The position numbers were made by a program, and so were the translations under genes. Under the pieces are notes generated by a model that did no database searches, was not told where the DNA came from, and saw nothing but the letters and a program-made list of their open reading frames with translations. Positions 1 to 5,599 of a stretch of DNA of 7,848 bases are shown one piece after another (positions within the stretch are counted from its first letter, which is position 1; the number at the start of each line of letters is the position of its first letter). The stretch spans positions 1,403,499 to 1,411,346 of the forward strand of contig NZ_GL870929.1 of the NCBI RefSeq assembly GCF_000190695.1, in the 5' to 3' direction. This DNA comes from Kingella denitrificans ATCC 33394 (GTDB lineage Bacteria; Pseudomonadota; Gammaproteobacteria; Burkholderiales; Neisseriaceae).

Positions 1-1
1 A

Positions 2-43
2 GGTTCTATCGCTGCTAAACGTCTGCCTTCTAGCTGCCGTTAA
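2..43 (+). CDS. C-terminal end of a probable type IV pilin (partial)
   Basis: Only the last 13 codons are in the window, reading GSIAAKRLPSSCR and then TAA at 41-43. The tail KRLPSSCR closely resembles the end of the neisserial major pilin PilE, where a stretch like KHLPSTC carries the second cysteine of the D-region disulfide. By that match the protein is the structural subunit of the type IV pilus, which serves adhesion, twitching and DNA uptake. A strong terminator at 80-117 shows that a plus-strand transcript really ends here, which supports a true gene end. The assignment rests on about eight residues recalled from the family. It could also be a minor pilin, a silent pilin cassette or an unrelated protein. 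Confidence 0.55.
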   Translation, partial: GSIAAKRLPSSCR

Positions 44-79
44 TCATATGTGTGCTGTGGTGTAAACTGCAGCCATAGA

Positions 80-117
80 AACAGGGCTCTGAGTTTTCAG
101 AGCCCTTGTTATTTTTT
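80..117 (+). terminator. Rho-independent terminator after the pilin-like gene
   Basis: A GC-rich stem pairs AGGGCTCTGA (83-92) with TCAGAGCCCT (97-106) around a four-base loop. It extends through AAC/GTT with one bulged T, and a T-rich run (TTATTTTTT) follows to 117. This is a textbook intrinsic terminator for the plus-strand gene ending at 43. Confidence 0.85.
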
Positions 118-138
118 ACCGTATTGATGAACTTCAAT

Positions 139-183
139 GAAAAGCAGCCTGCACTTTATATTTTCAAAGTGCAGGCTGCTTTC
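139..183. terminator. Inverted DUS pair, probable bidirectional terminator
   Basis: Two exact copies of the 12-base DUS face each other at 142-153 and 170-181. The arms extend to GAAAAGCAGCCTGCACTTT and its near-perfect complement, leaving a loop of about 8 bases. The right arm ends in CTTTC and, read on the minus strand, the opposite arm ends in CTTTTC, so either strand gives a hairpin with a short U tract. It lies between the convergent pilin-like and transporter genes, 25 bases past the transporter stop. It is the likely terminator of the transporter and a backup for the pilin gene. Confidence 0.8.
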
Positions 184-208
184 GTATCACCCGAAAAATA
201 TCGCCCGA

Positions 209-1528
209 TTACCCATACCGCTTCTGCTTTATCAGCAGGCACACGGCCACCACCAGCGCTGGCAGCGCCAGAATCATGAAAATCACCGTGTAGTCCAGTT
301 TCCATGCCAGCAGCTGTCCGGTCAGGAATGTGCCGGCAATCGCGCCAAAGCGGCCGATGCCCAGCATCCACGACACGCCGGTCGAGCGGCATTCCACGGG
401 GTAGAACTGGGCGGCGAGCGCGGGCAGGGATGCCTGCATGGTGTTATAAACCACGCCGGCAAACAGTATCACGCCGGCCAATGCTGCCACGCCCTGCGCC
501 ATCGCCCAGCCAATCAAGGCCACGGAAGCGGCGGAAAGCAGCGCCAGCAACGCGACCAGTTTGTTGCCGTTAAATTTGTCCATCAGATAACCGCTGGCCA
601 CCGCGCCCAAGCCGCCGAGCGCGAACAATCCGGAAACGCGCGCGCCCAGTTCGGCCGACATGTTCGCTTCTTTGAACAAAATGGGCAGCCAGTTGATCAG
701 CGCATAAAAAATAATCAGCCCGAAAAAATACGATAACCACAACAATACCGAACCCGCGCGGAAATGCGCGCCCAGCACCATCCCTATCGGGCTGCCCTGC
801 CCTGCGGCAGAAGGCTGCGGCACTTCCGCCGAAAACCGCGCGTTGTCCAAATCCGCATTCGGGTTAATGCGCAGCAGCAAACGGCGGATTTGCGCGGCAG
901 GTTTCTGCTTGGCGGCCAGATACACCGCCGAACGCGGCATCAAGAACACCATCAGCACACCCAAAGCCAGCGGCACCAAACCGCACCACAACAACGCCGT
1001 GCGCCAGCCGTGTTCGGGAATGATCCACGCGGCGAAAAATCCGCCTGCCGCCGCGCCCAACGGAAAGCCGCAATACATGGTGTTCACGATCATGGCGCGT
1101 TTGTGGGCGGGGCAATATTCGCTCAACAGCGTTACCGCATTGGGCATGGCCGCGCCCAAACCCAAGCCGGTGATAAAGCGTAAAACGCCCATTTCCCACA
1201 AGTTGCCCGCAAAGGCGGATGCGGTGCAGAATCCGGAAAATACCAGCACAGACACGGTCAGCACGGGTTTCCGCCCGAATTTGTCGGCCAAGGGGCCTGA
1301 CGTTACCGCGCCCGCGGCCAAGCCGAACAATGCCGCGCTCAATACGGGCGCAAGGTCTTGTTTGCCAATGCCCCAGTCGTCCGATAGGCTGGGGGCGATA
1401 TAACCGATGGCGGCGGTGTCCATGCCGTCAAAAAAAGCCACCAGGAAGCAGGCCAGAAAAATCAGCCACTGAAACGGGGAAATGCGGTTGTCGTCCAAAA
1501 AATTCTGTATGCGGATGGTTTTTTCCAT
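209..1528 (-). CDS. MFS transporter, aromatic acid:H+ symporter (PcaK/BenK-like) family
   Basis: A 439-residue inner-membrane transporter with about 12 hydrophobic segments, the usual length for the family. Known members (PcaK, BenK, MhpT) import 4-hydroxybenzoate, benzoate or related aromatic acids with protons. Seen here: the TM1 signature DGMD at residues 34-37 followed by GYIAPSL, MFS motif A (GPLADKFGRKP, 78-88), RFITGLGLGAAMPN (117-130), a second motif A-like DKFNGNK (317-323), and the C-terminal YPVECRSTGVSW/GIGRFGAIAG region (376-399) typical of this family. The ATG at 1528 fits the conserved N-terminal length; only a weak AGG lies upstream. It is divergent from dsbB. A candidate -10 (TATGAT on the minus strand, 1562-1567) lies upstream. 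The substrate cannot be read from sequence, though an aromatic acid is likely. Confidence 0.88.
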   Translation of the reverse strand: MEKTIRIQNFLDDNRISPFQWLIFLACFLVAFFDGMDTAAIGYIAPSLSDDWGIGKQDLAPVLSAALFGLAAGAVTSGPLADKFGRKPVLTVSVLVFSGFCTASAFAGNLWEMGVLRFITGLGLGAAMPNAVTLLSEYCPAHKRAMIVNTMYCGFPLGAAAGGFFAAWIIPEHGWRTALLWCGLVPLALGVLMVFLMPRSAVYLAAKQKPAAQIRRLLLRINPNADLDNARFSAEVPQPSAAGQGSPIGMVLGAHFRAGSVLLWLSYFFGLIIFYALINWLPILFKEANMSAELGARVSGLFALGGLGAVASGYLMDKFNGNKLVALLALLSAASVALIGWAMAQGVAALAGVILFAGVVYNTMQASLPALAAQFYPVECRSTGVSWMLGIGRFGAIAGTFLTGQLLAWKLDYTVIFMILALPALVVAVCLLIKQKRYG

Positions 1529-1666
1529 AAATTGCGTTGCCTGACTACTTTAGGGGCGCACATCATACCGTATTTACACGCCAAAAGCAGCCTGCACCCG
1601 AAAACAAAAAGTGCAGGCTGCTTTTTATCACGTTATACTTCCCTTTTCGATTTGAAGGAGATTACT
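1529..1666. promoter_or_regulatory. Divergent promoter region between the transporter gene and dsbB
   Basis: This 138-base gap drives both flanking genes outward. Candidate -10 boxes are TATGAT on the minus strand (1562-1567) for the transporter and TATACT on the plus strand (1634-1639) for dsbB. Neither has a recognisable -35 at 16-18 bases. For both genes that spacing would place the -35 inside an arm of the inverted DUS pair at 1583-1625. The dsbB ribosome-binding site is AAGGAG at 1655-1660, six bases before its ATG. The promoter calls are tentative. Confidence 0.4.
1583..1625. repeat. Inverted DUS pair in a divergent intergenic region
   Basis: AAAAGCAGCCTGCAC (1583-1597) and its exact reverse complement (1611-1625) form a 15-bp stem with a 13-base loop. 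The right arm ends in a run of five T, so it looks like an intrinsic terminator on the plus strand. It sits between diverging genes, where neither needs a terminator, so an uptake function or insulation is more plausible than termination of a neighbour. Confidence 0.85.
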
Positions 1667-2164
1667 ATGCGGTTACACCACAAAACCATACCGCTGGCAA
1701 TGGCGGTTCTGGGCGCGACGGGCGTATGCGCTTCGTTATTTTCGCAATATGTGCTGGACATGAACCCCTGCGTGATGTGCATCCAGCAGCGCATGGCGTT
1801 GGCGGGGATTTTTGCAGTGGCATTACTGTCGTTGCTGCTGCCCACGCGGAAAGCCGGCGCGCGCACCTTGGCCGCCGTGCTGGTTTCCGCGCCGGCCACC
1901 TTCGGTTTGTATATTGCCGTCAAGCAAATCCATTTGCAGTCGCTGCCGCTGATGGAGCAGCCTTCCTGCGGCGCGCCGTGGACATTCCGCCTGCGCGATG
2001 CGCCGCTGTTCGACTGGTACGAATGGTTTATCCGCGGCTCGGGCGCGTGCGGCGAAGTGTATTATTTTTTCGGCGTGCCGCTGCCGGTTTGGGGCGCATT
2101 GTTCTTTGCCGCCGCGCTGCTCATCACATGGGGCGTGTGGTGGAAAAGCCGCGCCGGCCGATAA
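1667..2164 (+). CDS. dsbB: Disulfide bond formation protein DsbB
   Basis: DsbB is an inner-membrane oxidase that reoxidises periplasmic DsbA and hands the electrons to ubiquinone. The 165-residue protein has four hydrophobic segments (about 9-28, 43-59, 66-86 and 137-157). It carries the two redox cysteine pairs: CVMC at 35-38, followed by the conserved QQR (40-42), and Cys101/Cys128 in the second periplasmic loop. The closing GVPLPVWG (136-143) is a family hallmark. A longer reading frame back to 1532 exists, but the first 45 residues would run through the DUS hairpin. The ATG at 1667 has a strong AAGGAG at the right distance and gives the usual family length. It is followed by ubiG 35 bases downstream with no terminator, so the two are probably co-transcribed. 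Confidence 0.95.
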   Translation: MRLHHKTIPLAMAVLGATGVCASLFSQYVLDMNPCVMCIQQRMALAGIFAVALLSLLLPTRKAGARTLAAVLVSAPATFGLYIAVKQIHLQSLPLMEQPSCGAPWTFRLRDAPLFDWYEWFIRGSGACGEVYYFFGVPLPVWGALFFAAALLITWGVWWKSRAGR

Positions 2165-2176
2165 AGGCAGCCTGCA
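2165..2176 (+). repeat. Single variant DUS between dsbB and ubiG
   Basis: AGGCAGCCTGCA begins directly after the dsbB stop and matches the local DUS at 11 of 12 bases (second base G for A). It stands alone, so it makes no hairpin and should not interrupt dsbB-ubiG transcription. The ubiG ribosome-binding site AAGGAG follows at 2188-2193. Confidence 0.7.
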
Positions 2177-2199
2177 CTTTTTAAAACAAGGAGACACTC

Positions 2200-2913
2200 A
2201 TGCAAAACACCGTTAATGTCGATGCGGACGAAATTGAAAAATTCAGCCGCCTGGCCGCCAAATGGTGGGACAAATACGGCGAATTCAAACCGCTGCACGA
2301 CATCAACCCCCTGCGTTTGGACTATATCGACCGCAACGCCCAATTAGCAGGCAAAACCGTGGTCGATGTAGGCTGCGGCGGCGGCATTTTGAGCGAAAGC
2401 ATGGCATTGCGCGGCGCCGAAAGCGTGCTGGGCGTGGACATGGCGGAACTGTCGCTGCAAACGGCTGCCGCACATGCGCAAACGCACGGCGTGGACAATG
2501 TGCAGTACCGCTGCATCAGCGTGGAAGATTTGGCCGCCGAAATGCCGCATTCGTTCGATATTGTGAGCTGCATGGAAATGCTGGAACACGTTCCCGACCC
2601 CGCGTCCGTCATCCGTGCCTGCGCCAAGCTCGCCAAGCCCGACGGCTGGGTGTTTTTCTCCACCATCAACCGCAACGCCACGTCCTACCTCCACGCCATT
2701 TTGGGTGCGGAATACATTCTGAACCTCGTTCCCAAAGGCACGCACACCTGGCAGAAATTCATCACGCCAGCCGAATTGGCGCGCATGGCACGGCAGGCGG
2801 GGCTAGACATTACCGACACGCAGGGCATGGGATACAACCCGTTGACACGGAATTATTTTCTGGGCGACAAAGTGGATGTGAACTATCTGCTGGCATGCCG
2901 CCCCGCCGTATAA
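2200..2913 (+). CDS. ubiG: Ubiquinone biosynthesis O-methyltransferase UbiG
   Basis: UbiG is an S-adenosylmethionine-dependent enzyme that carries out both O-methylations of the ubiquinone ring, including the last step from 3-demethylubiquinol. The protein is 237 residues, normal for the family. Seen in order: an N-terminal region with FSRLAAKWWD (15-24) and FKPLHDINPLR (29-39), the SAM-binding glycine loop VVDVGCGGGIL (54-64), Asp80 ending strand 2 in GVDMAE (78-83), the motif EMLEHV (126-131), FFSTINRN (152-159) and the C-terminal THTWQKF (181-187). This set is specific to UbiG among small-molecule methyltransferases. Start choice: AAGGAG at 2188-2193 sits six bases before the ATG. It probably shares a transcript with dsbB, whose electron acceptor is the quinone UbiG helps make. 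A DUS-pair terminator follows. Confidence 0.96.
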   Translation: MQNTVNVDADEIEKFSRLAAKWWDKYGEFKPLHDINPLRLDYIDRNAQLAGKTVVDVGCGGGILSESMALRGAESVLGVDMAELSLQTAAAHAQTHGVDNVQYRCISVEDLAAEMPHSFDIVSCMEMLEHVPDPASVIRACAKLAKPDGWVFFSTINRNATSYLHAILGAEYILNLVPKGTHTWQKFITPAELARMARQAGLDITDTQGMGYNPLTRNYFLGDKVDVNYLLACRPAV

Positions 2914-2924
2914 CCGGCCTGCCG

Positions 2925-2967
2925 AAAGCAGCCTGCACTTCTGTTTTCCACGTGCAGGCTGCTTTTT
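2925..2967 (+). terminator. Inverted DUS pair, terminator of the dsbB-ubiG unit
   Basis: AAAGCAGCCTGCAC (2925-2938) and its exact reverse complement (2952-2965) form a 14-bp stem with a 13-base loop. Five T close it at 2963-2967. It starts 11 bases after the ubiG stop and precedes the next gene by about 30 bases. It is a good intrinsic terminator for ubiG and separates it from the HAD/uvrC operon. Confidence 0.85.
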
Positions 2968-2998
2968 CCGCCGCCACGTCCAATGCAAAGGAAAACCC

Positions 2999-3457
2999 GT
3001 GCTCGTATTTTTAGACTTCGACGGCGTGCTGCACCCGTTCCCCTGCCATTATGCGCTGCATTTCTGCCAACGCGACCTGCTGGAAGGCTTTTTCAGGCAG
3101 CCTGCACAGGCCGATGCCCGCTTCGTCATCAGTTCCACTTGGCGCAACCATTATCCTTTGGATGAACTGCGCCGCTGGTTCAGCCCGGATTTCCGCGACC
3201 GCATCATCGGCTGCACGCCGACATTGGACGGCATTGCCTGGGAAGGCAGCCGCGAACGCGAAATCCAAGCATGGCGGCAACAACATGGCAGCCTGCACGA
3301 AGCATGGATTGTGCTGGACGACATGCCGCCATTTTTCGAACCCGAATGCGATAATGTTTATTTCTGCGATGCGTCCACCGGATTTGCCGAAAAAGACTGC
3401 GCCGCACTGACCGAACACATCGCCCGAATCCGCCCACGTTACGGCCGAACATCATGA
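2999..3457 (+). CDS. Small HAD-superfamily phosphatase-like protein (HAD_SAK_2 type)
   Basis: A 152-residue protein with a compact HAD core. Motif I is LDFDGV (5-10) with the nucleophile Asp6 and Asp8, motif II is ISSTWR (44-49), and the acidic motif VLDDM (105-109) supplies metal-binding Asp107/Asp108. The pattern SSTWR, then R..EI.AW (85-92), then LDD resembles the HAD domain first described in 'Swiss army knife' RNA-repair proteins and widespread as a free-standing hypothetical protein. Its substrate is unknown. The start is GTG at 2999: AAAGGA at 2987-2992 lies six bases upstream, and motif I begins five residues in, as expected. There is no ATG in frame nearby. The gene overlaps the next by four bases (ATGA). 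It contains two DUS-like stretches (3095-3106 and 3286-3297). I am confident in the HAD fold and not in any activity. Confidence 0.8.
   Translation: MLVFLDFDGVLHPFPCHYALHFCQRDLLEGFFRQPAQADARFVISSTWRNHYPLDELRRWFSPDFRDRIIGCTPTLDGIAWEGSREREIQAWRQQHGSLHEAWIVLDDMPPFFEPECDNVYFCDASTGFAEKDCAALTEHIARIRPRYGRTS
3092..3106. repeat. Composite DUS-like element inside the HAD gene
   Basis: On the plus strand, AGGCAGCCTGCA (3095-3106) matches the local DUS at 11 of 12. The overlapping bases 3092-3103 read TTCAGGCAGCCT, the exact reverse complement of AGGCTGCCTGAA, a DUS dialect that I recall being reported for Simonsiella and relatives. It encodes residues FRQPA and keeps the reading frame. Confidence 0.55.
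3286..3297 (+). repeat. Degenerate DUS inside the HAD gene
   Basis: TGGCAGCCTGCA matches the local DUS at 10 of 12 bases, including the whole GCAGCCTGCA core. It encodes part of GSLH. It may be a decayed or weak uptake site. Confidence 0.4.
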
Positions 3458-3699
3458 GAATCCTGCTTTATCTTGCCGGCACGCTGCTGTGGCTGGCCTT
3501 GGTGTACACGCTCACCGTTGCATTGGCGCGCGCCGCCAAAACGCGCACCGTCCGCATCGCCCTGCTGCATTATTCGTGGCAAAAGCAGCCTGCACATTTT
3601 ATTTCGGCTGTTTTGGTGCTGGCGGTGTTTTGGCTGGGACTGGTCGGCTGGTGGCTGAACGGCATTTGGAACCTGTTTGAAAAAATCACCCACGGATAA
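3454..3699 (+). CDS. Small two-helix membrane protein of unknown function
   Basis: An 81-residue protein that I do not recognise. It has two hydrophobic segments, about residues 3-26 and 49-71, joined by a short basic loop with several Arg/Lys (27-36), which suggests the loop faces the cytoplasm. There is no signal peptide cleavage motif, cysteine pair or enzyme motif. The ATG overlaps the HAD stop as ATGA, so translation is probably coupled, and its own stop lies four bases before the uvrC ATG. An exact DUS (3583-3594) lies within it and encodes KQPAH in the inter-helix region. The tight packing on both sides supports a real gene despite its size. What it contributes to a HAD/uvrC operon is unclear. 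Confidence 0.75.
   Translation: MRILLYLAGTLLWLALVYTLTVALARAAKTRTVRIALLHYSWQKQPAHFISAVLVLAVFWLGLVGWWLNGIWNLFEKITHG
3581..3595 (+). repeat. Exact DUS inside the small membrane protein gene
   Basis: AAAAGCAGCCTGCAC contains the exact 12-base DUS at 3583-3594. It is a single copy and translates as KQPAH between the two predicted helices, where extra polar residues would be tolerated. Confidence 0.85.
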
Positions 3700-3703
3700 C
3701 CCC

Positions 3704-5551
3704 ATGCCCGACACAAAACCCGAATTCAACCTGGAAATCTTCCTCAAATCGCTGCCCAATGCCGCCGGCGTGTACCGCATGATTGCCGCAGACGACAGCG
3801 TTTTATATGTCGGCAAGGCGGTGAACCTGAAACGCCGCATCTCCAGCTATTTCCAAAAAACCGACCATTCGCCGCGCATCAAGCTAATGATTAAGCAGAT
3901 TGCGCGGGTGGAAATCACGCTGACGCGCAACGAAGCCGAAGCGCTGATTCTGGAAAACAATCTGATTAAATCTTTGTCGCCCAAATACAATATCCTGTTT
4001 CGGGACGACAAATCTTATCCGTATTTGATGATAAGCGGGCACGAGTTTCCGCAACTGGCTTATTTCCGCGGCACGCCCAAAAAGCCGAACCAATATTTCG
4101 GCCCCTATCCGAACGGCTATGCGGTGCGCGACAGCATTGAAATCCTGCAAAAAGTGTTTCGGCTGCGCACCTGCGAAGACAGCGTGTTCGCCCACCGCGA
4201 CCGCCCGTGCCTGCTCGCGCAAATCAACCGCTGCTCTGCGCCGTGCATGGGTGCGGTGTCGCCCGAAGAATACGGCGAACAGGTCCGCCATGCAGTGGCA
4301 TTTTTGAACGGCAAAACCGCGCATTTGATGAAGGATTTGGAACAAAAAATGTTGCAGGCTGCCGAAACGCTGGATTTTGAAGCGGCCGCCAAATGGCGCG
4401 ACCAGATTCAGGCGCTGGGCACCATGCAGTCCAAACAGTTCATCGACAGCAAAAACCTGAACCAGCCGCAGGATATCGACATTGTGGCGGTTGCCGAAGC
4501 GGGCGGCAGCGTGTGCCTGCATTGGGTGAGTATCCGCGGCGGCCGCCATGTGGGCGACAAAAGTTTCTTCCCCGACACGCGCTACGACCCTGAGCCGAAC
4601 GCGCAGGATTATGCGGAAGCCTTTGTGGCGCAACATTATCTGGGCAAACCCAAACCGGATATTTTGCTGAGCAATTTCACGTTGCCCGAAGCATTGCAGG
4701 CTGCTTTGAACAGCGAACATCCGCGCGCCATGCAGTTTCCAAAAGCCGAAAAGGGCGAGCGCAAAGTGTGGTTGAACATGGCGGTGAAGAATGCGGAACA
4801 CGCGCTGGCGCAGCACCAACTGCAAAACAGCCGGCAAACCGAGCGCGTGGAACAGCTGGCGGAACTCATCGGTTTGCCCGCCAACGAATTGCGCCGCTTG
4901 GAATGTTTCGATATCAGCCACACGCAGGGCGAGGCGACCATTGCGTCCTGCGTGGTGTACGATGATTTTGCCATGCAGCCGAGCCAGTACCGCCGATACA
5001 ATATCAACACGGCAAAGGCGGGCGATGATTATGCCGCCATGCGCGAAGTGCTGACGCGGCGTTACGGCAAAATGGCGCGCGCGGCAGCCGATGGCGAACC
5101 TGTGCGCCTGCCCGATGCGGTACTGATTGACGGCGGCATGGGACAAATCGGCGTGGCGGTGAGCGTGTGGGAAGAGCTGGGCTGGACGATTCCGCTGGTC
5201 GGCATTGCCAAAGGCGTGGAGCGCAAAGCGGGGCTGGAAGAACTGATTCTGCCATTTAAAAACGAACGTTTCAGAGTGCCGCCCAACACGCCCGCGCTGC
5301 ACCTGCTGCAAACCATCCGCGATGAAAGCCACCGCTTCGCCATCACCGGCATGCGTGCCAAGCGCGACAAGGCTCGGATAACTTCTTCATTAAACGATAT
5401 TGCCGGCGTAGGCGCCAAACGGAAAGCCGCGCTACTGATGCGTTTTGGCGGTTTGCGCGGGGTGCAGGCTGCTTCTGTGGAAGATTTGGCGCAAGTTGAA
5501 GGGATTAGCCGCGCATTGGCCGAAAAGATTTATGATTATTTTCACAGCTGA
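3704..5551 (+). CDS. uvrC: Excinuclease ABC subunit C (UvrC)
   Basis: UvrC is the nuclease of nucleotide excision repair. It joins UvrB at a lesion and cuts on the 3' and then the 5' side. The 615-residue protein has all expected parts: the GIY-YIG nuclease (GVY at 22-24, YVG at 35-37, Glu84 in LILENNLIK); four cysteines 157, 169, 177 and 181 with the spacing of the UvrC iron-sulfur site; a UvrB-binding UVR motif (about 205-240); the RNase H-like nuclease with Asp403 (FDISH), Asp476 (LIDGG) and His543 (DESHRF); and a C-terminal helix-hairpin-helix pair (about 560-613). I chose the ATG at 3704. A TTG at 3677 in frame would add nine residues and overlap the previous gene by 23 bases, and the conserved domain does not need them. 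The ribosome-binding site is weak, so coupling to the upstream gene (stop four bases before) is likely. Confidence 0.97.
   Translation: MPDTKPEFNLEIFLKSLPNAAGVYRMIAADDSVLYVGKAVNLKRRISSYFQKTDHSPRIKLMIKQIARVEITLTRNEAEALILENNLIKSLSPKYNILFRDDKSYPYLMISGHEFPQLAYFRGTPKKPNQYFGPYPNGYAVRDSIEILQKVFRLRTCEDSVFAHRDRPCLLAQINRCSAPCMGAVSPEEYGEQVRHAVAFLNGKTAHLMKDLEQKMLQAAETLDFEAAAKWRDQIQALGTMQSKQFIDSKNLNQPQDIDIVAVAEAGGSVCLHWVSIRGGRHVGDKSFFPDTRYDPEPNAQDYAEAFVAQHYLGKPKPDILLSNFTLPEALQAALNSEHPRAMQFPKAEKGERKVWLNMAVKNAEHALAQHQLQNSRQTERVEQLAELIGLPANELRRLECFDISHTQGEATIASCVVYDDFAMQPSQYRRYNINTAKAGDDYAAMREVLTRRYGKMARAAADGEPVRLPDAVLIDGGMGQIGVAVSVWEELGWTIPLVGIAKGVERKAGLEELILPFKNERFRVPPNTPALHLLQTIRDESHRFAITGMRAKRDKARITSSLNDIAGVGAKRKAALLMRFGGLRGVQAASVEDLAQVEGISRALAEKIYDYFHS
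4353..4364 (-). repeat. Degenerate DUS inside uvrC
   Basis: The plus strand reads TGCAGGCTGCCG, matching the reverse-complement DUS at 10 of 12. It encodes LQAAE at the UVR motif. It may be chance in a codon-biased helix, but the same LQAA/VQAA peptide recurs at the two exact sites. Confidence 0.35.
4695..4706 (-). repeat. Exact DUS inside uvrC (first)
   Basis: TGCAGGCTGCTT on the plus strand is the exact reverse complement of the 12-base DUS. It encodes LQAAL at residues 331-335, in the linker ahead of the RNase H-like domain. The flanking base differs from the extended consensus on one side (A where C is usual). Confidence 0.75.
5463..5474 (-). repeat. Exact DUS inside uvrC (second)
   Basis: TGCAGGCTGCTT, the exact reverse-complement DUS, encodes VQAAS at residues 587-591, in the turn between the two C-terminal helix-hairpin-helix motifs. 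Confidence 0.75.
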
Positions 5552-5555
5552 AAAA

Positions 5556-5594
5556 GTGCAGGCTGCTTTTTATCCCACCAAAAGCAGCCTGCAC
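5556..5594. terminator. Inverted DUS pair between convergent uvrC and tsf
   Basis: GTGCAGGCTGCTTTT (5556-5570) and its exact complement (5580-5594) make a 15-bp stem with a 9-base loop, four bases after the uvrC stop. Arm order is reversed compared with the other three pairs, so the T run of the element lies at the loop. On the plus strand no T run follows. On the minus strand TTTTT (5555-5551) follows, so by itself it looks more like a minus-strand terminator. Confidence 0.75.
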
Positions 5595-5599
5595 ATAAC

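Noticed and set aside
137..736. Plus-strand open frame of 199 codons opposite the transporter end
   Set aside because: It starts inside the DUS hairpin and runs antisense to conserved transporter sequence. The protein is low in hydrophobic structure and unlike any family.
1532..1666. N-terminal extension of dsbB by 45 residues from an ATG at 1532
   Set aside because: The extension translates the DUS hairpin, has no ribosome-binding site and does not resemble DsbB. The ATG at 1667 has AAGGAG and the right length.
3677..3703. TTG start of uvrC at 3677
   Set aside because: It would overlap the previous gene by 23 bases and add nine non-conserved residues. The ATG at 3704 fits known UvrC N-termini.
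3884..5332. Long open frame (482 codons) antisense to uvrC
   Set aside because: It lies wholly opposite a clearly conserved gene. Its composition (His, Arg, Phe, Gln rich) is typical of a shadow frame, and it shows no recognisable domain.
139..5594. The DUS inverted pairs as a CRISPR array or transposon ends
   Set aside because: Copies are not regularly spaced, spacers are not unique equal-length segments, there are no target-site duplications and no cas or transposase genes. The uptake-sequence explanation accounts for all of them.
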